DNA of 8,926 nucleotides from an uncultured Dorea sp. (lineage in GTDB: Bacteria; Bacillota; Clostridia; Lachnospirales; Lachnospiraceae). The stretch covers positions 1 to 8,926 of the forward strand of contig NZ_CAKRAH010000080.1 of NCBI RefSeq assembly GCF_934294775.1, given 5' to 3'. Shown here one piece after another: positions 1 to 5,734 of the stretch (positions are counted from its first letter, which is position 1; every line of letters starts with the position of its first letter). The position numbers and the translations under genes were made by a program. Under the pieces are notes generated by a model that worked only from the letters and a program-made list of their open reading frames with translations, searched no databases and was not told where the DNA came from.

Positions 1-9
1 ATAAAAATC

Positions 10-57
10 AAAAAGCAGGAATCATAGTTTTATAAATGCTTACGATTTCTGCTTTTT
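10..57. terminator. Hairpin terminator, possibly bidirectional
   Basis: Arms 10-23 and 44-57 pair over 14 bp with one G-U pair, around a 20-nt loop. Each side starts or ends with a run of five A or T, so the structure could stop transcription from either direction. No gene in the window ends here. It probably serves a gene beyond the left edge, or a short transcript from the AT-rich stretch at 58-218. Confidence 0.6.
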
Positions 58-66
58 GCTAAAGTT

Positions 67-120
67 AATGACATTGTCATTTTGTAACATATACACGTTA
101 CACTTTTGTATTTTTGTAAC
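67..120. promoter_or_regulatory. Two operator-like dyads and a half-site
   Basis: A perfect 7-bp dyad AATGACA-T-TGTCATT lies at 67-81. A second dyad, TGTAAC-N8-GTTACA, lies at 83-102. A further TGTAAC half-site, again preceded by a T run, lies at 115-120. Closely spaced dyads of this size suit a dimeric regulator such as the TetR-type protein encoded next door, but they lie beyond that gene's 3' end, so they would more likely control a gene outside the window. Seen: the symmetry. Inferred: any binding. Confidence 0.35.
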
Positions 121-211
121 TTTATGTACCTTCTCAACAAATTACCATATCATTTTTTTGTTAATTACATAACATTGCAACATATATTTTCTTTTCATTT
201 CAACTTCATGC

Positions 212-240
212 AAAAAAAGAACTCCCTGCTACAGGAGTTC
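212..240 (-). terminator. Terminator of the TetR-type gene
   Basis: On the minus strand, GAACTCC (240-234) pairs with GGAGTTC (225-219) around an 8-nt loop and is followed by seven U (218-212). The upstream arm lies in the last codons of the regulator gene, and its stop codon (231-229) is in the loop, so coding sequence and terminator overlap. Confidence 0.85.
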
Positions 241-792
241 CAATTTCTTAAATAGTGTTTCTAACTCTGCCGGCATTGCCGCCACCAGATTCTTTGCCAT
301 CTCTTCCGGACGCTTCTTCATATCGCCAAGAACCCACTGCGTCGTCATATACACAGATCCCTGACAATACATTTCTAATTGAAAATGTAAATTCTCCGGA
401 ATTGACTGCTTTGTCTTACTTTGGATCTGATTTTCATAGAATTTGAGAATCAACTGAAAATCATGATCCCGCAGGCAGTTCTGGTCATCATTGCGAAATG
501 CTGCCTTAAAAAACAGTTTTTCCTCTTCTATATAATGAAACTTATTAACCAGTCCCTCATAAGCCGTCTTTCCTTCGCCCATATGCTGAAAAGATTCCAG
601 CAGGATTCTGTCAAAGTACCAGTTGATCAGATCATATTTGTCCTGAAAATTCCGATAGAATGTCTGTCTGGTCGTACCACATTCTGCCACGATTTCTTTT
701 ACGGTAATCTTCTCTACCGGCATGGTCTTCATGCAGGTCTTCATCGCTTCTGCCAGACGGTACTTCATTTTTTCTTGTTTCTTTTCTTCCAT
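229..792 (-). CDS. TetR/AcrR-family transcriptional regulator
   Basis: This 187-residue protein has the layout of a TetR-family repressor. The N-terminal helix-turn-helix spans about residues 27-50, with the recognition-helix pattern TTRQTFYRNF at 40-49, which is typical of the family. The rest is a helical ligand/dimerisation domain of normal length. The overall style, with FYRNFQDKYDLINW after the HTH, recalls the branch that includes DhaS-like regulators of dihydroxyacetone kinase operons, but no dha genes are present, so the effector and targets are unknown. The ATG at 792 is preceded by a modest GGGG ribosome binding site about 9 nt upstream. The 124-bp gap to the upstream ABC-F gene on the same strand shows no convincing terminator or promoter, so read-through from that gene is possible. 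Its own terminator overlaps its 3' end. Confidence 0.85.
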   Translation of the reverse strand: MEEKKQEKMKYRLAEAMKTCMKTMPVEKITVKEIVAECGTTRQTFYRNFQDKYDLINWYFDRILLESFQHMGEGKTAYEGLVNKFHYIEEEKLFFKAAFRNDDQNCLRDHDFQLILKFYENQIQSKTKQSIPENLHFQLEMYCQGSVYMTTQWVLGDMKKRPEEMAKNLVAAMPAELETLFKKLELL

Positions 793-916
793 CTATATCA
801 TCCCCAGTTTTTTTCATATGCCTCTTCCGTTCCGGACACACAGCAATTCATCATCCAGCGCTTATCGCTTTTCGTAATTCATCGTTTTTTCGTTTTAGAA
901 TGTGTATAAAAATGCT

Positions 917-2473
917 TTAGAATACCTTCGTCGTCCACTTACTCATATCCCACACTTCATTCACCACATCCTGATAAAATTCCGGTTCATGGCAGATCAG
1001 CAGGATGCTTCCCTTGTACTCCTGCAGTGCTTTCTTAAGCGAATCCTTCGCATCTACATCCAGGTGGTTCGTCGGCTCGTCAAGGAGCAGGATATTCGTA
1101 TCGCGGTTGATCAACTTACATAATCTTACCTTCGCCTGCTCTCCACCACTTAATACTCTTACCTGACTTTCAATATGCTTGGTTGTCAGTCCACATTTTG
1201 CAAGTGCCGAACGGACTTCATACTGTGTAAATGAAGGAAATTCCTGCCAGATCTCATCGATACAGGTTGTCTTATTTTCTCCCTTTACTTCCTGTTCAAA
1301 ATATCCGATCTCCAGATTTTCTCCCAGTTCGCAGCTTCCGGACAAAGAAGGGATCAGGCCCAGAATACTTTTTAATAAGGTAGTCTTTCCAATTCCATTC
1401 GTTCCGACAAGTGCGATCTTCTGACCACGTTCCATACTAAAATTAAGCGGCTTCGATAATGGCTCATCATATCCCGTCACCAGATCATGTGTCTCGAATA
1501 ACATCTTTCCAGGTGTCCTTCCATAACGGAAATGAAATTCCGGCTTCGGCTTTTCTGCTGCCAGCTCGATCACATCCATCTTATCTAATTTTTTCTGTCT
1601 GGACATTGCCATATTTCTTGTTGATACACGTGCCTTATTACGTGCCACAAAGTCCTTCAGCTCGCTGATCTCCTGCTGCTGTCTTCTGTACGCTGCCTCA
1701 AGCTGTGCTTTTTTGACTGCATAGACTTCCTGGAAATGGTCATAATCCCCGACATAGCGGTTCAGTTCCTGATTCTCCATATGATAGATGATATTTACCA
1801 CTTCATTTAAGAACGGGATATCATGTGAGATCAGGATAAATGCATTCTCATAATCCAGCAGATAACGCTTCAGCCATGCGATATGTTCTTCATCCAGATA
1901 GTTGGTCGGCTCGTCAAGAAGCAGGATATCCGGTTTCTCCAATAAAAGTTTCGCCAGAAGTACTTTTGTTCTCTGTCCACCACTTAAGTCGGTAACATCC
2001 CGGTCCAGTCCAAGATCCAGAAGCCCAAGTGCCCTTGCCACTTCTTCTACTTTCGCATCGATGGTATAAAAATCATGTAACGTCAGTTCATCCTGGATGG
2101 TTCCAAGTTCATCCATCAGACGGTTCATCTCATCTTCGTCTGCGGTTCCGAGAAGATCACAGATTTCATTCATCCTCTGTTCTTTTTGAAGCAGTGGGTC
2201 AAATGCTGACTTTAATACATCACGGATCGTCATTCCCTTTTTCAGGACTGCATGCTGATCCAGATATCCGGCATGTACATTCTTAGACCACTCTACTTTT
2301 CCTTCATCCGGCACAAGCTTTCCTGTCACGATATTCATAAAGGTAGATTTACCCTCTCCATTGGCTCCTACAAGCCCGATATGTTCTCCTTTTAAAAGTC
2401 GAAAAGAAACATCTGAGAAGATGGCTCTGTCACCAAAACCATGTGTCAGATGTTCAACATTTAATATGCTCAT
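917..2473 (-). CDS. ABC-F family ATPase (ribosome-associated type)
   Basis: The 518-residue protein has two ABC ATPase domains in one chain and no membrane segments, the hallmark of ABC-F proteins. These act on the ribosome (translation factors or antibiotic target protection) rather than in transport. Domain 1 has Walker A GANGEGKST (36-44), signature LSGGQ (163-167), Walker B ILLLDEPTNYLD (183-194) and H-loop SHD (216-218). A charged helical linker spans about 240-305. Domain 2 has GTNGIGKTT (357-365), LSGGE (441-445), ILLLDEPTNHLD (461-472) and CHE (494-496), which keeps the H-loop histidine. There is no long C-terminal coiled coil of the Uup kind. Start: ATG at 2473, with GGGAG 6-8 nt upstream. 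All catalytic motifs look intact. The subfamily, and whether it confers drug resistance, cannot be decided by eye; a housekeeping role is more likely. Confidence 0.93.
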   Translation of the reverse strand: MSILNVEHLTHGFGDRAIFSDVSFRLLKGEHIGLVGANGEGKSTFMNIVTGKLVPDEGKVEWSKNVHAGYLDQHAVLKKGMTIRDVLKSAFDPLLQKEQRMNEICDLLGTADEDEMNRLMDELGTIQDELTLHDFYTIDAKVEEVARALGLLDLGLDRDVTDLSGGQRTKVLLAKLLLEKPDILLLDEPTNYLDEEHIAWLKRYLLDYENAFILISHDIPFLNEVVNIIYHMENQELNRYVGDYDHFQEVYAVKKAQLEAAYRRQQQEISELKDFVARNKARVSTRNMAMSRQKKLDKMDVIELAAEKPKPEFHFRYGRTPGKMLFETHDLVTGYDEPLSKPLNFSMERGQKIALVGTNGIGKTTLLKSILGLIPSLSGSCELGENLEIGYFEQEVKGENKTTCIDEIWQEFPSFTQYEVRSALAKCGLTTKHIESQVRVLSGGEQAKVRLCKLINRDTNILLLDEPTNHLDVDAKDSLKKALQEYKGSILLICHEPEFYQDVVNEVWDMSKWTTKVF

Positions 2474-2518
2474 ATATTTCTCCCTGATTGTTCTATATTT
2501 TTAGCAAGTTCTTCGTAT

Positions 2519-2547
2519 ATTATAGCGGGGAACATGATGTCTTTCAA
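2519..2547 (-). promoter_or_regulatory. Sigma-A promoter of the ABC-F gene
   Basis: On the minus strand, TTGAAA (2547-2542) and a perfect TATAAT (2524-2519) are separated by exactly 17 nt. The expected transcription start near 2512 gives a short leader of about 40 nt before the ATG at 2473, too short for an elaborate attenuator. Confidence 0.8.
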
Positions 2548-2638
2548 TCATTATCTAAATTTCATTTCGTTTGTAATCCAAATCTTTTGCAACCCGGCTG
2601 CATCCGCAGGTAATAAGATTTACTTTTGACACTCCCCC

Positions 2639-3142
2639 CTATACCTCTTTACAGAAAATGCTCCTCTTCATCCCGCCATACTTTTCCTTCGTCATCACCT
2701 GCTTATAACCTAACTTCAGAAATGTATTCACACTTGCTGCGTTATCCGGATGCGCCGTTCCAAGCAGATAGTGGAATCCCTGCTTTTTTAATATCTGCTC
2801 CGCTTTTTCCATCATAATTTTCTGCAGACCCTGTCCTCTGTATTCTTTTCTTACCATGGCAATCTCCATGTGTGCCACTTGTCTTCTCTGTTCTTCATCG
2901 TATTTCAGATCGTATCCGATATTTTCTTTTCCAAGATCACTTGTACGTGCAATGAATACGCCCGCAAGCTTTCCGTCACACATCGCTTTTAAAGAAAATC
3001 CTCCCGTTGTCATGTAACTGGTCACTGCCTCATCCCCATTCAGACAGAACCATTCTTTGATTGGAATTGCATCATAGATCTCATGGATCATTGCCATGAG
3101 TTCCGGGATATCCTGCTCCGTCGCCAGTATTATTTCATTCAT
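2639..3142 (-). CDS. GNAT-family N-acetyltransferase
   Basis: This 167-residue protein fits a single GNAT domain, which transfers an acetyl group from acetyl-CoA to an amine. The acetyl-CoA binding motif A is visible as VRKEYRGQGLQ (97-107), after the beta-strand HMEIAMV (91-97). The later HPDNAAS (131-137) and FLKLGYKQV (141-149) are standard motif B-type elements in which a residue contacts CoA and the fold closes. The substrate cannot be read from sequence. I chose the ATG at 3142 because a perfect AAGGAG (3156-3151) lies 8 nt upstream; the in-frame GTG at 3151 overlaps that site and is unlikely to be used. The gene has its own promoter and lies directly downstream of a decayed kinase gene, with no functional link. 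No clear terminator follows it. Confidence 0.88.
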   Translation of the reverse strand: MNEIILATEQDIPELMAMIHEIYDAIPIKEWFCLNGDEAVTSYMTTGGFSLKAMCDGKLAGVFIARTSDLGKENIGYDLKYDEEQRRQVAHMEIAMVRKEYRGQGLQKIMMEKAEQILKKQGFHYLLGTAHPDNAASVNTFLKLGYKQVMTKEKYGGMKRSIFCKEV

Positions 3143-3171
3143 ATAAGCCACTCCTTTTTCCCATTTTTTCT

Positions 3172-3200
3172 ATCATACCGCAAATACATTTTTCTGTAAA
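3172..3200 (-). promoter_or_regulatory. Sigma-A promoter of the acetyltransferase gene
   Basis: On the minus strand, TTTACA (3200-3195) and TATGAT (3177-3172) are separated by 17 nt. The start of transcription would be near 3165, just before the AAGGAG ribosome binding site. The promoter begins about 20 nt past the last readable stop of the upstream pseudogene, so the acetyltransferase is independent of it. Confidence 0.72.
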
Positions 3201-3219
3201 TATATCCGTCCTCTCCTTT

Positions 3220-4024
3220 TCATTCGTACTCAAACCTTCCCGGCATCTTCCAGTCCATAATAATTGCAAAGAAATCATCTCTTCTATCGTCTCTTTTTCT
3301 GATTCCCGTAATTTTAAGAAGATTGTAACTTTGAATTTACTTTCTTTTCCCAGTTCGCTGTCTACATCGATGTGTCCGTTCATCATCTTGACAATAGCCT
3401 CAAACCACTGATATTCCCCGTCTCTCATCTGCAGGCGGTATTTTACATGGTATTTTATCTGGTTTGTCGTGTCTGCGATAGCTTCTTTTAATATATGTAA
3501 TATACTTTCCTTATCTTCCGGGTACAACAGGTCTGACCATGATTCCAGTTGATTCGGGAATTCTTCTTCTGTATCATATCCCAGCATCTGTCTGAACTTA
3601 TGACTCCAGTTTACATTTTCAATCTTCCCCTCTTCATCACAGTCAAAATACCATAATCCGGATTGGATCACATCATTGATCAAAGACAGATTCTGCCCCG
3701 TCCAGTCCATTCTTACGGATAATATCCAGATTGGCTTTCCATCCTGATCTTTAGAATCGCTTTTAAATACTTTGGTATACGCCGGTGTTCCATCCTTTGT
3801 CAGCATCCGGCACTCGTATCCCAGATTTTCCAGAAAAAACTACTCATATGTAAGATACTTAGTTCTTCATCATGATATCCTGATACTGAACCAACTGCAT
3901 TATTTTCTCCTATTGCATAACGGATCTTTTCATAGTTCTTCTGTCCAGGCTCACTTCCATCTACGCAATAAATCTTCTCCTCCTGATATAAATTAATGTC
4001 TCTTTCGTACGTTTTATCCTTCAT
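3220..4024 (-). pseudogene. Decayed PAS-domain hybrid histidine kinase
   Basis: The remains of one large signalling protein are spread over three frames. Frame 1 (4024 to about 3840) starts at an ATG and holds a PAS-like beginning (GYHDEELSILHMSS). At a run of six T (minus strand, 3839-3834) the reading must shift by one base to give FFLENLGYECRMLTKDG, which continues the PAS-like text. Frame 2 then carries a second PAS-like domain (about 3690-3400; key piece NWSHKFRQMLGYDTEEEFP). It passes directly from YQWFEA into VKMMNGHIDVDSELGKESKF, which looks like the last part of a histidine-kinase ATPase domain (G2 box to final strands). The phospho-accepting His domain and the N, G1 and F boxes are missing between them. 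After KLRESEKE, a third frame reads FAIIMDWKMPG (3270-3238), the phospho-acceptor Asp motif of a receiver domain, then stops at 3222-3220. The intact ancestor would have been several times longer. Seen: the motifs and frame changes. Known: this PAS-HisKA-HATPase-receiver order is common in clostridial hybrid kinases. Inferred: at least two large deletions plus frameshifts. No kinase activity is expected. Confidence 0.85.
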
Positions 4025-4115
4025 TCTATTATCCTATCCAATCACATCTACAAACCACATACATTCTCGGTACTTATAGCTTTGTCACATAGCTTTTTTT
4101 CGCATTTCCGATGTT

Positions 4116-4147
4116 TTGACACGCAAAAAAATGCACATATTTGTGCA
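4116..4147 (+). promoter_or_regulatory. Possible promoter with overlapping palindrome
   Basis: A perfect -35 box TTGACA (4116-4121) is followed 16 nt later by a weak -10-like TATTTG (4138-4143). A perfect dyad TGCACA-TATT-TGTGCA (4132-4147) overlaps that -10 position, as an operator would. Transcription would run toward the small gene at 4280, leaving a leader of about 130 nt. The -10 match is poor, so this is tentative. Confidence 0.35.
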
Positions 4148-4171
4148 ACTCCTAAACTGCTATTATATGGC

Positions 4172-4200
4172 AATTCAAATAACAATTAATAATTCAAATA
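4172..4200. repeat. 10-bp direct repeat
   Basis: AATTCAAATA occurs at 4172-4181 and again at 4191-4200, spaced 19 nt start to start (close to two helical turns), in the AT-rich region upstream of the small gene at 4280. It could be paired regulator sites or chance in AT-rich DNA. Confidence 0.35.
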
Positions 4201-4242
4201 TCCAGTTTATTTCTTTATATTCTCGCGCGCTCCTTCTTTTTA

Positions 4243-4251
4243 TGTTATACT
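4243..4251 (+). promoter_or_regulatory. Extended -10 promoter of the small gene
   Basis: TGT-TATACT at 4243-4251 is an extended -10 element (TGn before a near-consensus -10). No recognisable -35 lies 17 nt upstream, where the DNA is CGCGCG-rich, but extended -10 promoters can do without one. The leader to the ATG at 4280 would be only about 22 nt and contains the AAGGAGG site. Confidence 0.6.
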
Positions 4252-4279
4252 TTTCTTAAAAACTTAAGGAGGTTTTACT

Positions 4280-4612
4280 ATGAGCCATATTTCCTATGCC
4301 TTTAATAATTCTGACATAGAAGCAACCGCTTATGCTCTTACTATTCTGCCGGGTCTTGATCTTGCAGAATCAGAAAGCCAGGCAGAAATCATTTATCAGT
4401 GCTGTACTTCTGCAGCAAAAAAATTAATTAATCACGACACCGACATAACACCTGACGAATTCCGTACCATTCTCGCAGCTTTGCAGGCTGCCAAGTCTAT
4501 TATCCTCGGAGATATTGACGTTGATGCGAAAACACGCAGTGAATGTAAGAGCTATTTCTTCACAATTAATAAATTGTTATCTGTTTTCGAGAAACAGTTG
4601 TTGCAGGAATAA
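4280..4612 (+). CDS. Small helical protein of unknown function
   Basis: I do not recognise this 110-residue protein. It is supported as a real gene by a near-perfect ribosome binding site (AAGGAGG about 7 nt before the ATG), an extended -10 promoter just upstream and an intrinsic terminator starting 16 nt after the stop. It is acidic and predicted mostly helical. Alanine/leucine-rich stretches lie at about 15-30, 36-51 and 59-77, and a C-terminal helix at about 90-108. There is no signal peptide, membrane segment or obvious DNA-binding motif. Cysteines are at 41, 42 and 89, with an adjacent CC pair. It is transcribed alone, divergent from the kinase pseudogene and convergent with the ribosomal operon, so context gives no function. 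The helical, small, soluble character would suit a protein-protein interaction or regulatory role, but that is a guess. Confidence 0.8.
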   Translation: MSHISYAFNNSDIEATAYALTILPGLDLAESESQAEIIYQCCTSAAKKLINHDTDITPDEFRTILAALQAAKSIILGDIDVDAKTRSECKSYFFTINKLLSVFEKQLLQE

Positions 4613-4627
4613 TTAACCATACAGAAC

Positions 4628-4648
4628 CTGCCACTGGCAGTTTTTTTT
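4628..4648 (+). terminator. Terminator of the small gene
   Basis: CTGCC (4628-4632) and GGCAG (4636-4640) form a tight stem with a 3-nt loop, followed by eight T (4641-4648). It starts 16 nt after the stop codon at 4612. Confidence 0.85.
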
Positions 4649-4649
4649 C

Positions 4650-4664
4650 GAACGCATAGCGTTC
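4650..4664. repeat. Perfect inverted repeat GAACGC-ATA-GCGTTC
   Basis: Two 6-bp arms surround a 3-nt loop. The preceding T tract (4641-4648) could pair with the A-rich stretch after it (4666-4674) and lengthen the stem. It lies exactly between two terminators. It may be a backup stop or an element that competes with the first terminator for its T tract. Confidence 0.6.
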
Positions 4665-4670
4665 CAAAGA

Positions 4671-4714
4671 AAAGCAGGACAAGGCTTTCATTCTCTTTGT
4701 CCTGCTTTTTCTTT
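4671..4714. terminator. Second, bidirectional-type terminator
   Basis: AAAGCAGGACAA (4671-4682) pairs over 12 bp with TTGTCCTGCTTT (4697-4708) around a 14-nt loop, with T-rich sequence after it (4706-4714) and A-rich sequence before it. It would stop plus-strand read-through from the small gene and minus-strand read-through from the convergent rplM-rpsI operon. Confidence 0.75.
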
Positions 4715-4735
4715 TATTCTATAATCCCACTTTTT

Positions 4736-4764
4736 GTTAGTTACTTGTTAGTTACTTGTTACTT
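4736..4764. repeat. Short tandem repeat of GTTAGTTACTT
   Basis: The 11-mer GTTAGTTACTT occurs twice head to tail (4736-4746, 4747-4757), followed by a shortened GTTACTT copy (4758-4764). It lies between convergent transcription units and is likely a slippage-derived microsatellite with no function. Confidence 0.7.
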
Positions 4765-4815
4765 ACTGTCAATAATTCACGTGTTTTTCCGTATTCTACA
4801 TTGTAATGAAAGTAA

Positions 4816-4847
4816 AGAAAAACCCCGGAAACATTGCATTTCCGGGG
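4816..4847 (-). terminator. Terminator of the rplM-rpsI operon
   Basis: On the minus strand, CCCCGGAAA (4847-4839) pairs with TTTCCGGGG (4831-4823) around a 7-nt loop, followed by a run of five U. It lies about 40 nt past the rpsI stop: a strong GC-rich stem of classic intrinsic terminator form. Confidence 0.92.
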
Positions 4848-4887
4848 CTGCTGTGTATCTTCTGTATATTCGAATAAATTGTATAAA

Positions 4888-5280
4888 TTAACGTTTTGAG
4901 AACTGTGGTGCTCTACGAGCTGCTTTGAGACCGTATTTCTTACGTTCTTTCATACGTGGATCACGTGTAAGGAATCCAGCTTTCTTAAGAACTGGTCTGT
5001 AATCAGCATCAGCCTCAAGAAGTGCTCTTGCAACACCATGACGGATTGCTCCAGCCTGTCCTGTGTATCCACCACCCTTAACATTAACGATTACATCGAA
5101 TTTTCCTTCTGTGTCTGTTGCAGCTAATGGCTGGCGAACAACAACCTTTAATGTCTCAAGTCCGAAATACTCATCGATATCTCTTTTATTGATAGTAAAT
5201 TTACCTGTTCCTGGTACTAAATATACTCTAGCAACAGATTTTTTTCTTCTACCTGTTCCGTAAAATTTTGCAGTAGCCAT
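4888..5280 (-). CDS. rpsI: Small-subunit ribosomal protein S9
   Basis: This 130-residue protein is S9 (uS9), which sits in the head of the 30S subunit; its C-terminal tail reaches the P-site tRNA. The family markers are all present: GTGRRKKSVARVYL near the start (8-21), GGGYTGQAGAIRHGVARAL (70-88), and the C-terminal DPRMKERKKYGLKAARRA followed by PQFSKR, ending in the invariant Lys-Arg. The length is normal for bacterial S9. A strong AAGGAGG site precedes the ATG at 5280. The gene lies 25 nt after rplM on the same strand, the near-universal L13-S9 pair, and is followed by the operon's terminator. Confidence 0.99.
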   Translation of the reverse strand: MATAKFYGTGRRKKSVARVYLVPGTGKFTINKRDIDEYFGLETLKVVVRQPLAATDTEGKFDVIVNVKGGGYTGQAGAIRHGVARALLEADADYRPVLKKAGFLTRDPRMKERKKYGLKAARRAPQFSKR

Positions 5281-5305
5281 TGTAAAATCCTCCTTTTAAC
5301 CTTTC

Positions 5306-5734
5306 TTAGAATTTCAGTTCAACTGGTTTCTGAGCCTGCTGAGCGTGCTCTGGTCCAGCGTATACGTGAAGTTTCTTGATCATAGATCTTCCTAAAGGTC
5401 CCTTTGGAAGCATTCCCTTAACAGCAAGTTCGATAACCTTCTCTGGTTTCTTAGCCATCATCTCTGCTAATGTAGTTTCTTTCATTCCACCTACATATTC
5501 AGAGTGATTGTAATAAATCTTCTGATTCAGTTTCTTACCTGTTACATTAATCTTTTCTGCATTTACAACGATTACATAATCGCCTGTATCAACGTGTGGT
5601 GTGAACTCCGGTTTGTTCTTTCCTCTTAAAACCTTAGCAACTTCTGATGCTAAACGTCCTAATGTATATTCCGAAGCGTCAACTACATACCATTTTCTTT
5701 CAATCTTATCTGGATTAGCCATATAAGTTTTCAT
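5306..5734 (-). CDS. rplM: Large-subunit ribosomal protein L13
   Basis: This 142-residue protein is L13 (uL13), an early-assembly protein of the 50S subunit. Diagnostic stretches are KWYVVDASEYTLGRLAS (14-30), the FTPHVDTGDYVIVVNAEKI segment (44-62), TGKKLNQKIYYNHSEYVGG (65-83) and MLPKGPLGRSMIKKLHVYAG (108-127). The length is normal for bacteria. Start: ATG at 5734, with AGGAGG about 9 nt upstream; a later in-frame Met (residue 5) is less well placed. It is the first gene of a two-gene operon with rpsI, driven by a consensus promoter through a structured leader, which suggests feedback control as in other ribosomal operons. Confidence 0.99.
   Translation of the reverse strand: MKTYMANPDKIERKWYVVDASEYTLGRLASEVAKVLRGKNKPEFTPHVDTGDYVIVVNAEKINVTGKKLNQKIYYNHSEYVGGMKETTLAEMMAKKPEKVIELAVKGMLPKGPLGRSMIKKLHVYAGPEHAQQAQKPVELKF

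Noticed and set aside
864..895. Imperfect repeat ATCGcTTTTCG / ATCGtTTTTTCG before the TetR gene
   Set aside because: The units are short and imperfect in T-rich DNA; no symmetry or spacing suggests a binding site.
421..909. A 162-codon plus ORF opposite the TetR gene
   Set aside because: It is antisense to a well-supported regulator, Phe/His/Leu-rich as expected of a shadow frame, and has no ribosome binding site.
917..2473. Calling the ABC-F gene an antibiotic-resistance determinant
   Set aside because: Resistance and housekeeping ABC-F proteins share all visible motifs; linker features cannot be assigned by eye, and there is no resistance context.
2587..2610. Possible terminator after the acetyltransferase gene
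   Set aside because: The minus-strand GCAGC-CGG-GTTGC stem is only 5 bp with a G-U pair and is followed by AAAAG rather than a U run.
3135..3806. A 223-codon minus ORF as a stand-alone PAS protein
   Set aside because: It starts inside the coding sense of a larger gene, lacks a ribosome binding site, joins unrelated domain pieces, and its last ~30 codons are out-of-frame sequence that overlaps the acetyltransferase promoter and start.
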